From Klebsiella sp. BIGb0407 (GTDB lineage Bacteria > Pseudomonadota > Gammaproteobacteria > Enterobacterales > Enterobacteriaceae), in NCBI RefSeq assembly GCF_024807845.1, contig NZ_JANUEQ010000005.1, positions 310,001-374,000 of the forward strand: a stretch of 64,000 nucleotides of DNA, given 5' to 3'. Position numbers and translations under genes: made by a program. Of this stretch, positions 8,794 to 18,372 are shown piece by piece (within the stretch, counting starts at the first letter, position 1; each line of letters opens with the position of its first letter). The notes beneath the pieces were generated by a model. It was not told where the DNA came from. It saw only the letters and a program-made list of their open reading frames with translations, and ran no database searches.

Positions 8794-10557
8794 ATGGCGA
8801 AAGATAAAAAACGTGGCTTTTTTTCCTGGCTGGGCTTTGGTCAGAAAGAGCAGCCGGAAGAACCAAAGGTTGAAACACAAGAAGCTGTAGAGCAGGCAGA
8901 ACCTGAGGTTGAAGCGGCGGATATAGCCCCACAGACACCAACACCGGTAGAACAGACAGAGCCTGTCCTGGCAGAACAGGCAGAGGATGCGCGTGTTTTA
9001 CTGGATGACACCACTGAGCCAGTGGCAGACGCGAAAGCAGCAGATACCGCTGAACCTTCGATTACTGAACCTGAGTTAGCTCAGAATGTGGTATCAGAGT
9101 CTGCTGAGCAGGAAGTTTTCCAGGCTCACCAAGAGCGAATCGTGACAGAAGAAGTCACGGCGATAGAATCAATTATTTCACACGCAGGGATTCAAGAAAC
9201 GCCTGAGGTAACTCCGGTAGAAGAACCTGTAGAAACGGTAACTCACGCAGCTGCTGTGCAGGAAAGAATTGTTACTGAAGAAGTCGCTGCGATTGAATCG
9301 ATGCTTCCGCATGCTGAGGCGACCAGTCAGGCAGAGGTGATTGAGCCGGTTGTCGCTCCGATTGCTGAAATCCAGCCTGAAGAGCCTGTGGCAGAAGTCG
9401 TTGAGCCGATTGTCGCTCCGGTTGCTGAAATTCAGCCTGAAGAACCTGTAACAGAAGTGGTTGCCCCATTGGTGGCTGAAAGCCCAACCGATGACAGCCC
9501 GGTTGAAGAGCCCGTAGCTGAAGTTATTGAACCAGTGATTGCCCCATTAGTGGCTGAAAGCCCACTGGAGACCTCTCCGGAAAATGCTCCTGAGGAGCCG
9601 GTAGTCGCCCCGATTGTAGAGCAAGAAAAACCGACGAAGGAAGGTTTCTTCGCACGTCTGAAACGCAGCCTGGTCAAAACGAAACAGAACCTCGGCTCCG
9701 GTTTTATGGCGCTGTTCCGCGGTAAAAAAATCGATGACGACTTATTTGAAGAGCTGGAAGAGCAGTTATTAATTGCTGATGTCGGCGTCGAAACTACGCG
9801 AAAAATTATTGAAAAACTGACCGAAACCGCGAGTCGTAAGCAGTTACGTGATGCTGAAGCGCTGTATGCATTATTGAAAGAAGAGATGAGCGAGATCCTC
9901 GCGAAGGTTGATGCGCCACTCAAGGTTGAAGGTAAAAAACCTTTTGTTATTCTGATGGTCGGAGTTAATGGCGTGGGTAAAACCACGACTATTGGTAAGC
10001 TCGCGCGTCAGTTTGAACTTGAAGGCAAGTCAGTGATGCTGGCTGCGGGCGATACTTTCCGTGCTGCGGCGGTTGAGCAGCTCCAGGTCTGGGGTGACCG
10101 TAATAATATTCCGGTGATTGCTCAGCATACTGGAGCTGACTCGGCATCGGTTATCTTTGATGCGATACAAGCTGCTAAAGCACGTAATATTGATGTCTTA
10201 ATTGCAGATACTGCAGGGCGTTTGCAAAATAAATCGCATCTGATGGAAGAGCTGAAAAAAATTGTCCGGGTAATGAAAAAGCTGGACGAAGAAGCTCCGC
10301 ATGAGATTATGCTCACCTTGGATGCCAGTACCGGTCAGAATGCGATAAGTCAGGCTAAACTGTTCCATGAGGCTGTGGGGCTGACGGGAATCACACTGAC
10401 GAAGTTAGACGGTACCGCCAAGGGAGGCGTTATCTTCTCTATCGCGGATCAGTTTAGTATCCCTATTCGTTACATTGGTGTAGGTGAACAACTTGCTGAT
10501 TTACGACCGTTTAATTCAGAAGATTTTATAGAGGCACTTTTTGCCCGAGAGGATTAA
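8794..10557 (+). CDS. ftsY: FtsY signal recognition particle receptor
   Basis: A 587-residue SRP receptor GTPase that delivers ribosome-nascent chain complexes to the membrane. The C-terminal NG domain (about 285-587) has GVNGVGKTTT near 389, DTAGR near 471 and TKLDGTAKGG. The acidic N-terminal A domain is enlarged: E. coli FtsY has 497 residues. The extra length comes from internal repeats, with QERIVTEEV at about 114 and again at 157, and a series of EPxVAP(I/V)AEIQPEEP units at about 184-270. It heads the ftsY-ftsE-ftsX operon, with ftsE two bases after its stop. Confidence 0.96.
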   Translation: MAKDKKRGFFSWLGFGQKEQPEEPKVETQEAVEQAEPEVEAADIAPQTPTPVEQTEPVLAEQAEDARVLLDDTTEPVADAKAADTAEPSITEPELAQNVVSESAEQEVFQAHQERIVTEEVTAIESIISHAGIQETPEVTPVEEPVETVTHAAAVQERIVTEEVAAIESMLPHAEATSQAEVIEPVVAPIAEIQPEEPVAEVVEPIVAPVAEIQPEEPVTEVVAPLVAESPTDDSPVEEPVAEVIEPVIAPLVAESPLETSPENAPEEPVVAPIVEQEKPTKEGFFARLKRSLVKTKQNLGSGFMALFRGKKIDDDLFEELEEQLLIADVGVETTRKIIEKLTETASRKQLRDAEALYALLKEEMSEILAKVDAPLKVEGKKPFVILMVGVNGVGKTTTIGKLARQFELEGKSVMLAAGDTFRAAAVEQLQVWGDRNNIPVIAQHTGADSASVIFDAIQAAKARNIDVLIADTAGRLQNKSHLMEELKKIVRVMKKLDEEAPHEIMLTLDASTGQNAISQAKLFHEAVGLTGITLTKLDGTAKGGVIFSIADQFSIPIRYIGVGEQLADLRPFNSEDFIEALFARED

Positions 10558-10559
10558 TA

Positions 10560-11225
10560 ATGGTTCGTTTTGAACACGTCAGTAAAGCCTATCTCGGCGG
10601 GAGACAAGCGTTGCAGGGAGTCACATTCCATATGCAACCAGGCGAGATGGCGTTTCTGACCGGCCATTCCGGAGCAGGAAAAAGTACGTTACTGAAGCTC
10701 ATCTGTGGCATTGAGCGGCCGAGCGCGGGTCATATCTTTTTTGGTGGCCATGATATCAGCCGCTTAAAAAGCCGCGAGGTGCCCTTTTTGCGTCGCCAGA
10801 TAGGCATGATCTTTCAGGATCATCATCTGCTAATGGACAGGACCGTTTACGATAACGTTGCGATCCCGCTGATCATTGCAGGTGCCAGCGGCGAAGATAT
10901 TCGTCGCCGTGTTTCAGCGGCGCTCGATAAGGTAGGTTTGCTTGATAAAGCGAAAAACTTACCGATTCAGCTTTCTGGTGGTGAACAGCAACGTGTTGGT
11001 ATCGCGCGAGCAGTAGTTAACAAGCCCGCACTATTATTGGCTGATGAACCAACAGGCAACCTTGATGATGCCCTTTCTGAGGGTATTTTACGTCTGTTTG
11101 AAGAATTCAACCGTGTCGGTGTCACAGTGTTAATGGCGACCCATGATATGGGGCTTATCGCGCGGCGTTCCTATCGTATGCTGACGCTAAGCAATGGTCA
11201 TTTACATGGAGGTGCGGGTGAATAA
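10560..11225 (+). CDS. ftsE: FtsE cell-division ABC ATPase
   Basis: A 221-residue ATP-binding protein of the FtsEX complex. It shows Walker [10 protein letters not shown], the ABC signature [10 protein letters not shown] and Walker [10 protein letters not shown]. With FtsX it controls septal peptidoglycan hydrolysis by activating EnvC and the amidases, and it couples to FtsA and FtsZ. Its 3' end overlaps the start of ftsX. Confidence 0.96.
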   Translation: MVRFEHVSKAYLGGRQALQGVTFHMQPGEMAFLTGHSGAGKSTLLKLICGIERPSAGHIFFGGHDISRLKSREVPFLRRQIGMIFQDHHLLMDRTVYDNVAIPLIIAGASGEDIRRRVSAALDKVGLLDKAKNLPIQLSGGEQQRVGIARAVVNKPALLLADEPTGNLDDALSEGILRLFEEFNRVGVTVLMATHDMGLIARRSYRMLTLSNGHLHGGAGE

Positions 11226-12273
11226 ACGAGCGGTGTTAAACATTGTTAAGCGCTTCAGTCATAAAATTAACGATTTTAATCAGTCTCATCGGCAGAGTGA
11301 TGGTGGTCGTGGTGGGAAAAAGCGAAATAAATCACCTCAGTCGAAGAAGAAGTCGTTAAAAGGCGGAATTAACGAGCAGTTCCGTTATGCCTGGGAAGGT
11401 GCACTACAGGATCTGAAGAGCAAACCGTTAGCGACATTTTTGACGGTGATGGTGATTGCCATCTCTCTGACCTTACCCAGCGTCTGTTTTATCGTTTATA
11501 AAAACGTCAATCAGGCGGCATCCCAGTACTATCCTTCTCCGCAAATCACCGTTTATCTCGATAAAGCACTGGATGACGATGCGGCGCAGCAAGTTCTTGG
11601 TATTCTGGAGGCAGAGGAAGGAGTCGAAAAGGTTAACTACCTCTCCCGGGATGAAGCATTAGGTGAGTTCCGTAACTGGTCTGGCTTTGGCGGCGCGCTC
11701 GATATGCTGGAGGAAAATCCTCTGCCAGCGGTAGCGATAGTCAATCCACTGCTTGATTTCCAGACCACCGAACATCTGAACACTTTACGTGACAGACTGA
11801 CGCAGGTGCAGGGTGTTGATGAAGTCCGTATGGATGACAGCTGGTTTGCACGTCTGGCTGCATTGACAGGGCTGGTGGGACGAGTCGCTGCTATGATAGG
11901 TATTCTGATGGTGGCTGCTGTCTTCCTGGTTATCGGTAACTCGGTGAGACTGAGCATTTTTGCGCGTCGTGATACCATTAATGTGCAAAAATTGATTGGT
12001 GCAACCGATGGTTTTATTCTACGGCCTTTTTTATACGGTGGCGCATTACTGGGCTTTAGCGGGGCATTTTTATCGCTAATTCTGTCGGAAATTCTGGTGA
12101 TGCGGCTCTCTTCTGCCGTGACACAGGTTGCACAAGTCTTCGGCACTCAGTTCTCTTTGCGAGGCCTGGGATTTGATGAGTGTTTATTGTTATTACTGGT
12201 GTCATCGATGATTGGCTGGCTGGCCGCATGGCTTGCAACGGTTCAACATTTACGGCATTTTACACCACAGTAA
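11218..12273 (+). CDS. ftsX: FtsX cell-division membrane protein
   Basis: A 351-residue inner-membrane partner of FtsE, with a basic N-terminal cytoplasmic tail, a first membrane helix ([19 protein letters not shown]), a periplasmic domain that contacts EnvC, and three further helices. The start is taken as GTG at 11218. It is preceded by TGGAGGT and gives the family N-terminus NKR; an ATG at 11206 adds four residues. It overlaps ftsE by 8 bases. Confidence 0.93.
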   Translation: MNKRAVLNIVKRFSHKINDFNQSHRQSDGGRGGKKRNKSPQSKKKSLKGGINEQFRYAWEGALQDLKSKPLATFLTVMVIAISLTLPSVCFIVYKNVNQAASQYYPSPQITVYLDKALDDDAAQQVLGILEAEEGVEKVNYLSRDEALGEFRNWSGFGGALDMLEENPLPAVAIVNPLLDFQTTEHLNTLRDRLTQVQGVDEVRMDDSWFARLAALTGLVGRVAAMIGILMVAAVFLVIGNSVRLSIFARRDTINVQKLIGATDGFILRPFLYGGALLGFSGAFLSLILSEILVMRLSSAVTQVAQVFGTQFSLRGLGFDECLLLLLVSSMIGWLAAWLATVQHLRHFTPQ

Positions 12274-12352
12274 ATTATCTTTTGATATACTGTTTCTCTG
12301 CCACTGTCAGTGCGTAAACTGAGCAGAGAGTTGGTAAATCAGTGTGAGTAAC

Positions 12353-12398
12353 TTATCCACAAAATTATTTTGAACTTGTGGATAACGTGATTGTCTGA
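12353..12398 (+). promoter_or_regulatory. rpoH sigma-E (P3-type) promoter with two DnaA boxes
   Basis: A perfect DnaA box TTATCCACA (12353-12361) and an inverted one TGTGGATAA (12377-12385) lie upstream of rpoH. Overlapping the second is GAACTT (12372-12377), 16 bases, then TCTGA (12394-12398), matching the sigma-E consensus and the E. coli rpoH P3 promoter. DnaA is known to repress rpoH P3 and P4 in E. coli. Confidence 0.85.
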
Positions 12399-12492
12399 GA
12401 TAGCATGAAGTTGATTGCTCGGCAGTTGTGAGCGTTTTAATCCGGTGTCGGTTTTCATGGCAATCTGTTTAAGTCTTTAAGAGAGGGTTTGA

Positions 12493-13347
12493 ATGACCAA
12501 AGAAATGCAAAGTTTAGCTTTAGCCCCTGTTGGTAACCTGGAGTCTTATATCCGGGCAGCAAACTCATGGCCGATGTTAACGGCGGATGAGGAGAAGGAG
12601 CTGGCTGAAAAGCTGCATTACGAGGGTAGTCTGGAAGCAGCTAAGCGGCTGATCCTTTCACATCTCCGCTTTGTTGTTCATATTGCTCGTAATTATTCTG
12701 GTTATGGTTTGCCACAGGCAGATTTGATTCAGGAAGGGAATATCGGGCTGATGAAAGCGGTACGTCGCTTTAATCCTGAGGTCGGTGTTCGCCTGGTGTC
12801 CTTTGCAGTGCACTGGATCAAAGCTGAAATTCACGAATATGTCCTGCGTAACTGGCGTATCGTGAAAGTCGCAACCACCAAAGCACAGCGTAAGCTGTTC
12901 TTTAACCTGCGTAAAAATAAGCAACGTCTGGGCTGGTTTAACCAGGAAGAAGTTGAACTGGTAGCCAGTGAACTCGGCGTAAGCAGTAAAGACGTACGTG
13001 AAATGGAATCGCGGATGGCGGCGCAGGATATGACTTTTGACATGTCCAATGACGACGAGTCAGATAGCCAGCCGATGGCGCCAGTGCTGTTCCTCCAGGA
13101 CAAATCATCTAACTTTGCCGATGGCATCGAAGATGATAACTGGGACTCCCATGCAGCAGATAAACTGACTGATGCCATGATGGGGCTTGATGAGCGTAGC
13201 CAGCAAATCATCCGTGCCCGCTGGCTTGATGAAGATAACAAAAGCACGTTACAGGAACTGGCTGACCGCTATGGTGTGTCGGCAGAACGTGTACGTCAGC
13301 TTGAAAAAAATGCGATGAAAAAACTTCGCCTGGCTATCGAAGCCTAA
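12493..13347 (+). CDS. rpoH: RpoH heat-shock sigma factor (sigma-32)
   Basis: A 284-residue sigma-70-family factor directing RNA polymerase to heat-shock promoters. Region 2 includes [17 protein letters not shown]. The RpoH box, around [14 protein letters not shown] (about 132-145), distinguishes it from RpoD and RpoS. Region 4 ends in the helix [18 protein letters not shown]. The length is the same as E. coli RpoH. Expected controls are the sigma-E/DnaA promoter upstream and a thermosensing mRNA fold around the start, which I did not fold. Confidence 0.97.
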   Translation: MTKEMQSLALAPVGNLESYIRAANSWPMLTADEEKELAEKLHYEGSLEAAKRLILSHLRFVVHIARNYSGYGLPQADLIQEGNIGLMKAVRRFNPEVGVRLVSFAVHWIKAEIHEYVLRNWRIVKVATTKAQRKLFFNLRKNKQRLGWFNQEEVELVASELGVSSKDVREMESRMAAQDMTFDMSNDDESDSQPMAPVLFLQDKSSNFADGIEDDNWDSHAADKLTDAMMGLDERSQQIIRARWLDEDNKSTLQELADRYGVSAERVRQLEKNAMKKLRLAIEA

Positions 13348-13367
13348 TTTCTTCAATCAGCTGAAAG

Positions 13368-13411
13368 ATGACCTGAGTTCGGTACTATGCCGGGTTTGGG
13401 TCATTTTTTTT
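13368..13411 (+). terminator. rpoH terminator
   Basis: A long hairpin starts with ATGACC (13368-13373), which pairs with GGTCAT (13399-13404), and G-U pairs extend it inwards. It ends in a run of eight T, a strong Rho-independent terminator. Confidence 0.88.
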
Positions 13412-13429
13412 GCCCGTATAAGAGCAAAT

Positions 13430-14233
13430 ATGCCTTTAACTATCAGTGTTCTGCTGGAAAACCAGTCTGACTCCCATTCAAATCATTCTCTGTTAGCTAA
13501 AGCCGGACTCAGCCTGTTCATTCAGGATGAAAACGATTCCATTTTATTTGATACGGGGCCCGATGAGAGTTTTTTATCCAACGCTGCACTGATGGGAATC
13601 AACCTGGCTGGCTTGACTGCTACCGTACTCTCACATGGCCATTATGACCACTGTGGCGGTGTTCCGTGGTTACCTGATAATAGCCGAATTGTATGCCATC
13701 CTCAGATAGCCAGTGAACGCCACTCAGCCGTGAGGCTTCCTGGTTATACCGCCAAAATAAAAAAATTATCTCTGGAAATTGATTACTCGCGTCACCGTAT
13801 GGAGTACAGCAGTACTCCTCTGCAGATCGGGGAGCGATTTATATGGTCAGGAGAGATCCCGGTAGCCAGACCCAGATCATACGGTGTCATTAGTGGGAAA
13901 GATGCGGGAGTGGACTATGTAAAAGATGAAGGTGTCCTCATCTACAAATCTGACCGTGGGCTGGTTATCTTTATCGGCTGCGGACATCGCGGGCTTATCG
14001 ATATCGTGCGTTATTGCCAGAAAATCACCGGGGTAAATCATATTCACGCTCTGGTCGGCGGCTTTCATCTGCGTTGTGCTTCGCCCTACAAACTTTGGAA
14101 GGTAAGACAATTTCTGATCGCTCAAAAGCCAGATAAAATAATGGCTTGTCATTGTACAGGTAAATGGGGGGCCGCGTGGCTACCCGCGCCAGTAGTGACC
14201 CCGGTAACAGGGGATGTTTATACGCTGGGGTAG
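13430..14233 (+). CDS. metallo-beta-lactamase-fold hydrolase (COG1237 type)
   Basis: A 267-residue MBL-fold protein. The metal motif HGHYDHCGG gives His69, His71, Asp73 and His74; further likely ligands are His186 (GCGHRG), His213 (GGFHL) and His241 (CHCTGK). This layout is typical of the COG1237 group, some of which are annotated as dihydropterin-ribofuranosyl-aminobenzene phosphate synthases. The substrate here cannot be told. It starts just after the rpoH terminator, so it has its own promoter or depends on readthrough. It lies in an accessory insertion between rpoH and livJ and is convergent with the next gene. Confidence 0.85.
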   Translation: MPLTISVLLENQSDSHSNHSLLAKAGLSLFIQDENDSILFDTGPDESFLSNAALMGINLAGLTATVLSHGHYDHCGGVPWLPDNSRIVCHPQIASERHSAVRLPGYTAKIKKLSLEIDYSRHRMEYSSTPLQIGERFIWSGEIPVARPRSYGVISGKDAGVDYVKDEGVLIYKSDRGLVIFIGCGHRGLIDIVRYCQKITGVNHIHALVGGFHLRCASPYKLWKVRQFLIAQKPDKIMACHCTGKWGAAWLPAPVVTPVTGDVYTLG

Positions 14234-14267
14234 CTAACCTGAAAAAACAGAACGGTCTATGACCTTG

Positions 14268-14765
14268 TTACACAGGAATTCCAATGAAGGTGTGTGTACA
14301 GCAGCGGCAAGTGACTTCAACATCTTTCCCTGTAATCTCAGGATCGACCTGTCGAAGAATTCTATTTTCATCAACAAACAGGCCAGGGTAAAAGCTACTT
14401 TCATCAACACGGACTAACTTTGCACGCTGGTGTTCATGCAACGCGACCAGCCAGAATACCGGTTCAGTAGTATCAAGACGGGCACTGGCTTCACTGAATA
14501 CTTTATCCCAGAGTTGACCAATTTTCCTGAGCAGAAAGTGAAACAGCGGCGTGTAATCCCGACCACGATTCTGTTTTCCATGCATTGATTCACGCTGTGG
14601 AAGTAGCTCACACGGGAGCTTCTTACTATTGCGCTCCCAGCGATACTCAGCACCCGGATGATTCGAATGATGCCGTGTCGTGGTATTAACGCTGCGATAC
14701 AGCTTTGGCGTGCTGCTAGTGTGATGAACTCGCATAGCTAAAGTCTCTTCTTGATATGACGGCAT
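14268..14765 (-). CDS. conserved-looking protein of unknown function with a C-terminal CxCCTHT motif
   Basis: A 165-residue protein I cannot assign to a named family. The N-terminal third is very basic (RYWER-like, many His, Arg and Lys), and the middle has an amphipathic stretch (DYTPLFHFLLRKIGQLWDKV). The end carries CRCCTHTFIGIPV, in which three Cys and a His could bind metal. No signal peptide or membrane segment is seen. The ATG at 14765 has a poor ribosome site; an internal ATG at 14735 (MRVHHTSS) follows GAAGAGA and may be the true start. It is convergent with the MBL gene. Confidence 0.6.
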   Translation of the reverse strand: MPSYQEETLAMRVHHTSSTPKLYRSVNTTTRHHSNHPGAEYRWERNSKKLPCELLPQRESMHGKQNRGRDYTPLFHFLLRKIGQLWDKVFSEASARLDTTEPVFWLVALHEHQRAKLVRVDESSFYPGLFVDENRILRQVDPEITGKDVEVTCRCCTHTFIGIPV

Positions 14766-15092
14766 AATCTGGATAATAGGAAGAAAACTGCCCGGCGTTT
14801 CACTTCGTCAGAGTGAAAACTTAACGTTTCATATCGCTATTTCTATCAAAAATCTTTTTCCTGTGACTTATGTCGCCATTCACCTTGCGCTATAGCCGCT
14901 TTTTAGTATTTTTTCCGGACAAACTTTGCCGTGTGACAAAATTGTTATTCCATAAATCGCAAAATCAGGTATGTTTTTTAGCAGAGAATGCTGCAACAGC
15001 ACATGTGCCATTCTACCTAATAAGATTGATTAAAAAACGTGCTGAACACACAACATAAAAATATGACTCACAACAACATGGGGACTCTCAGG
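14766..15092. other. livJ upstream region
   Basis: An AT-rich gap of about 330 bases between two divergent genes. It must contain the livJ promoter, which in E. coli is controlled by Lrp and leucine. I could not pick a single convincing promoter or Lrp site, and saw no small gene. Confidence 0.4.
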
Positions 15093-16196
15093 ATGAAGAT
15101 GACGGGCAAAGCCTTACTGGCAGGTTGTATTGCACTGGCCATGAGCAACGTCGCATTAGCGAAAGATATTAAAGTGGCAGTGGTTGGGGCGATGTCTGGC
15201 CCGGTTGCCCAGTATGGCGACCAGGAGTTTACCGGTGCAGAGCAGGCGGTAGCGGATATTAATGCTAAAGGTGGTATCAAAGGCGATAAGCTGGTTATCA
15301 CTAAGTACGATGATGCCTGTGACCCGAAACAAGCGGTAGCGGTAGCAAACAAAGTGGTTAACGACGGCGTTAAGTACGTTATCGGCCACCTGTGCTCTTC
15401 TTCTACTCAGCCAGCGTCTGATATCTATGAAGACGAAGGCATTATTATGATAACGCCTGCGGCAACTGCGCCAGAGCTGACGGCGCGTGGTTATAAGCTG
15501 GTATTACGTACCACTGGCCTGGATTCAGACCAGGGGCCAACGGCGGCTAAATATATTCTTGATAAAGTGAAGCCACAGCGCATCGCGATTATTCACGATA
15601 AGCAGCAATACGGTGAAGGCCTGGCGCGTGCGGTTCAGGATGGTCTGAAAGCGGGCGGCGGCAATATCGTGTTCTTTGATGGCGTAACTGCGGGTGAGAA
15701 AGACTTCTCCACTCTGGTTGCTCGTCTGAAGAAAGATAATATCGATTTCGTGTACTACGGTGGCTATCACCCGGAAATGGGACAAATTCTGCGCCAGGCT
15801 CGTGCTGCAGGCCTGAAAACCCAGTTTATGGGACCTGAAGGGGTAGCTAACGTTTCCCTGTCTAACATTGCCGGTGAGTCTGCGGAAGGTTTACTGGTGA
15901 CTAAACCAAAGAACTATGACCAGATCCCTGCTAACCAGCCGATTGTAGAAGCTATCAAAGCGAAGAAACAAGATCCAAGCGGCGCATTCGTCTGGACTAC
16001 CTATGCTGCGGTACAGGCTCTGGCTGATGGTCTGAACAAGACGTCTGACCCGGCTGAAATGGCAAACTACCTGAAAGGTGCAACCGTTGAAACCGTGATG
16101 GGCCCACTTTCCTGGGATGACAAAGGCGACCTGAAAGGCTTTGAGTTCGGTGTCTTTACCTGGAATGCTGACGGCACTTCTTCTGACGCAAAATAA
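15093..16196 (+). CDS. livJ: LivJ Leu/Ile/Val-binding periplasmic protein
   Basis: A 367-residue periplasmic binding protein. A signal peptide (about 23 residues, ending NVALA) is followed by a mature N-terminus [20 protein letters not shown]. The cleft motif [19 protein letters not shown] is shared with LivK. It feeds Leu, Ile and Val to the LivHMGF permease. The start at 15093 gives exactly the E. coli LivJ length; upstream in-frame ATGs would add a hydrophilic extension before the signal. Confidence 0.95.
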   Translation: MKMTGKALLAGCIALAMSNVALAKDIKVAVVGAMSGPVAQYGDQEFTGAEQAVADINAKGGIKGDKLVITKYDDACDPKQAVAVANKVVNDGVKYVIGHLCSSSTQPASDIYEDEGIIMITPAATAPELTARGYKLVLRTTGLDSDQGPTAAKYILDKVKPQRIAIIHDKQQYGEGLARAVQDGLKAGGGNIVFFDGVTAGEKDFSTLVARLKKDNIDFVYYGGYHPEMGQILRQARAAGLKTQFMGPEGVANVSLSNIAGESAEGLLVTKPKNYDQIPANQPIVEAIKAKKQDPSGAFVWTTYAAVQALADGLNKTSDPAEMANYLKGATVETVMGPLSWDDKGDLKGFEFGVFTWNADGTSSDAK

Positions 16197-16207
16197 TAGC
16201 GGAATCT

Positions 16208-16305
16208 GGAGGAGCAACGCCTGAAGCGGGGCTCCTCCCGTATCGGAATTAATCAAAACTGCACCCCAAAAGCGGAGTCATTCGCTGAGTCAGGTGCAGT
16301 TTTTT
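16208..16305. terminator. two hairpins between livJ and the TetR gene
   Basis: The first hairpin pairs 16208-16215 with 16231-16238 (8 bp). The second pairs AAAACTGCACC (16255-16265) with GGTGCAGTTTT (16293-16303), with T on the plus side and A on the minus side. It can terminate livJ and the convergent TetR gene. Confidence 0.8.
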
Positions 16306-16903
16306 ATGCCGCAATAACAGGCTTTCTCAATAGCCCATGCAGCAGTAACTCCAGCGCATCTTTTGCCTGGGCCAGACGCTCATTCCCGTCTTCACCGTTT
16401 GCTATCCAGAATGCCGCCTCTGCCAGACTGCCGTAAATCAAGGCTGCCAGAGCCTGCGGGCTGGTATCGACCATCACCCCCTGCTGGATAAGATGGCTGA
16501 CCCGCTGTTGCATCGACTCCATACAGTAACGATAGGACTCTGGCAGGGTACCCCCGAGCACAGCCCGGGCATCACGCAGAATAATACGCTGAATCTCCGG
16601 CTCCAGTGCCATTTCCAGGTAGGCATGGCAGCGATGACGAAAACCATCCCAGGGATTTTCCGCACTGTCAAAAGCCGCCTGTAGCCGCTCATCTGTTTCG
16701 GCATCGATCTGTTCGACGACTGCTACTAACAGACCCTTTTTGTCACCAAAATGGTGGTAGAGTGCGCCCCTGGTTAAACCGGCTTGTGCAGTAAGGTCGT
16801 CCATTGAGGTGTCAGCGTAGCCCCGTTCACTGAAAAACGTACGAGCAGTGGCCAGTAATATCGCGCGGGTTTCTTCCATCTCGGCTCGGGTACGACGGAC
16901 CAT
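16304..16903 (-). CDS. TetR/AcrR-family repressor
   Basis: A 199-residue TetR-type regulator. The N-terminal helix-turn-helix (about 10-56) includes ARTFFSERGYADTSMDDLTAQAGLTRGALYHHF in the usual TetR spacing; the rest is a helical ligand domain. The ATG at 16903 follows AAGGAG, giving MVRRTRAEMEETR, the usual start for this family; a longer GTG-initiated reading is unlikely. It is divergent from the MFS gene and probably represses both. The inducer is unknown. Confidence 0.87.
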   Translation of the reverse strand: MVRRTRAEMEETRAILLATARTFFSERGYADTSMDDLTAQAGLTRGALYHHFGDKKGLLVAVVEQIDAETDERLQAAFDSAENPWDGFRHRCHAYLEMALEPEIQRIILRDARAVLGGTLPESYRYCMESMQQRVSHLIQQGVMVDTSPQALAALIYGSLAEAAFWIANGEDGNERLAQAKDALELLLHGLLRKPVIAA

Positions 16904-16939
16904 CTCTTTTCTCCTTTTACAGACAGATAAACGGTTTAC

Positions 16940-16952
16940 ATACACAGTGTAT
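16940..16952. promoter_or_regulatory. candidate TetR operator
   Basis: ATACACAGTGTAT is a 13-base palindrome about a central base in the TetR-MFS divergent region. Its position upstream of both genes suits an autoregulatory operator; assignment is by inference. Confidence 0.45.
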
Positions 16953-17103
16953 CTATACTATGATTTTATTGATACGAGATGTATGTATTTGACCCTGTTG
17001 GGTCTGATAAACATCGGTTAGCCAGGGTATGAGGGTGTTCAACCCAGAACCTGGCCAGGGTATTGCTCTTTTTAACATATTTTTCATTGCAAGGGTCTAA
17101 TCC

Positions 17104-18309
17104 ATGAGTACATCCCCATCCGCGGCGACAGAAACGGTGGTGCGGCATTCCTGGCTGGCGGTGAGTGCTGTCGGGCTGGCTATCTTTTCCGTTGTCACGA
17201 CGGAACTGCTTCCTGTCGGTTTGTTAACTCCGATTGCTGAAGAACTGAATATTACTTCAGGAACTGCGGGCCTGATGGTCTCTTTTCCTGCATTACTGGC
17301 CGCATTCTTTTCACCTCTGGTTGTACTGCTATCGGGGGGAACCGATCGACGCCGTATTTTATGCGCCTTACTGGGGCTGCTGGTGGCGGCTAATCTGGCA
17401 TCCGCTCTGGCGCCAAGCTGGGGCTGGATGTTGGTTGCCCGCATACTGGTGGGCTTTTGTATCGGTGGGATATGGGCAATTGCCAGTAGCCTGGCTGTCA
17501 GACTGGTTCGGCCGGCCGCCGTGGGTTTAGCTACCTCAATTATTTTTGGAGGGGTTGCAGCTGCCTCAGTACTTGGCGTTCCCCTTGGAGCATTAATCGG
17601 CGATCTTATTGGCTGGCGCTGGGCCTTCGGCTGTATGGCGCTGTTCAGTGCTGCAGTGCTGGTAATGCATCTGCTATTTATCCCTTCACTTCCGGTTAAG
17701 GGTTCCGCCAGAGTACGTCATTTCGTTGAACAGCTCGCTAATCGTAAATTACAAATCGCTATGCTGTTAACCCTATTGCTGGTATCCGGCCACTTTGCTG
17801 CCTTCACCTTTGTGCGTCCCCTACTGGTGTCAGTCTCCGGATTTGATGTGCAGTGGCTGGGCGTATTGTTATTTGGCTATGGCATTGCCGGTATGACCGG
17901 TAATTTCCTGACCGGTATGGTCGCTATGCGGCGAACCACATTGACACTCGCGACCATTGCGCTGGGGTTGCTATTGACTCCGGTTCTCTTTCTGACAGTC
18001 GGAAACTTCCCAACTGGTGGGGCTGCGGTCTTACTGTTATGGGGTCTGTCCTACGGCGGGATATCGGTGGGGCTTATGACCTGGGTAATGAAAGCAGAAT
18101 CTCGCATGCTGGAGATAGCCACCGCATTATATGTTGGCGTTTTCAATATCTCGATTGGGCTGGGTTCCTGGGCGGGTGGTCAGCTATTTGATAGCTTCGG
18201 GCTGCTCAGTAATCTCTGGTTTGCCAGTGGCTGCGCGGCTTGCGCCTTGTTACTGATATCTAATGTGGCTTATCGTCACAAAGCTGCGGGTACTCCCGTT
18301 CGCAACTGA
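17104..18309 (+). CDS. MFS exporter (DHA1, 12-helix)
   Basis: A 401-residue major facilitator protein with about 12 hydrophobic segments and a short polar N-terminus. The early segment VSAVGLAIFSVVTTELLPVG and the DRRR loop after helix 2 resemble the DHA1 group that includes NepI, YdhP and other drug, sugar or nucleoside exporters. The partner TetR gene suggests inducible efflux. The substrate cannot be deduced. It is absent from this position in E. coli, where livJ and panM are adjacent. Confidence 0.85.
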   Translation: MSTSPSAATETVVRHSWLAVSAVGLAIFSVVTTELLPVGLLTPIAEELNITSGTAGLMVSFPALLAAFFSPLVVLLSGGTDRRRILCALLGLLVAANLASALAPSWGWMLVARILVGFCIGGIWAIASSLAVRLVRPAAVGLATSIIFGGVAAASVLGVPLGALIGDLIGWRWAFGCMALFSAAVLVMHLLFIPSLPVKGSARVRHFVEQLANRKLQIAMLLTLLLVSGHFAAFTFVRPLLVSVSGFDVQWLGVLLFGYGIAGMTGNFLTGMVAMRRTTLTLATIALGLLLTPVLFLTVGNFPTGGAAVLLLWGLSYGGISVGLMTWVMKAESRMLEIATALYVGVFNISIGLGSWAGGQLFDSFGLLSNLWFASGCAACALLLISNVAYRHKAAGTPVRN

Positions 18310-18325
18310 GTTTCATATTCTTATA

Positions 18326-18361
18326 ATTCAGGCCTCGAGCGATTAAGCGACAGGCCTGAAT
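18326..18361. terminator. hairpin between the MFS gene and panM
   Basis: A perfect 10-bp stem, ATTCAGGCCT (18326-18335) with AGGCCTGAAT (18352-18361), lies between convergent stops and is likely bidirectional. Confidence 0.7.
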
Positions 18362-18372
18362 CCCTCTCAGGG

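Noticed and set aside
9272..9986. Minus-strand open frames in ftsY
   Set aside because: They are by-products of the repeated, GC-biased codons of the acidic domain.
14870..15058. 62-codon open frame upstream of livJ
   Set aside because: Composition is irregular, no ribosome site is seen, and it covers the region expected to hold the livJ promoter.
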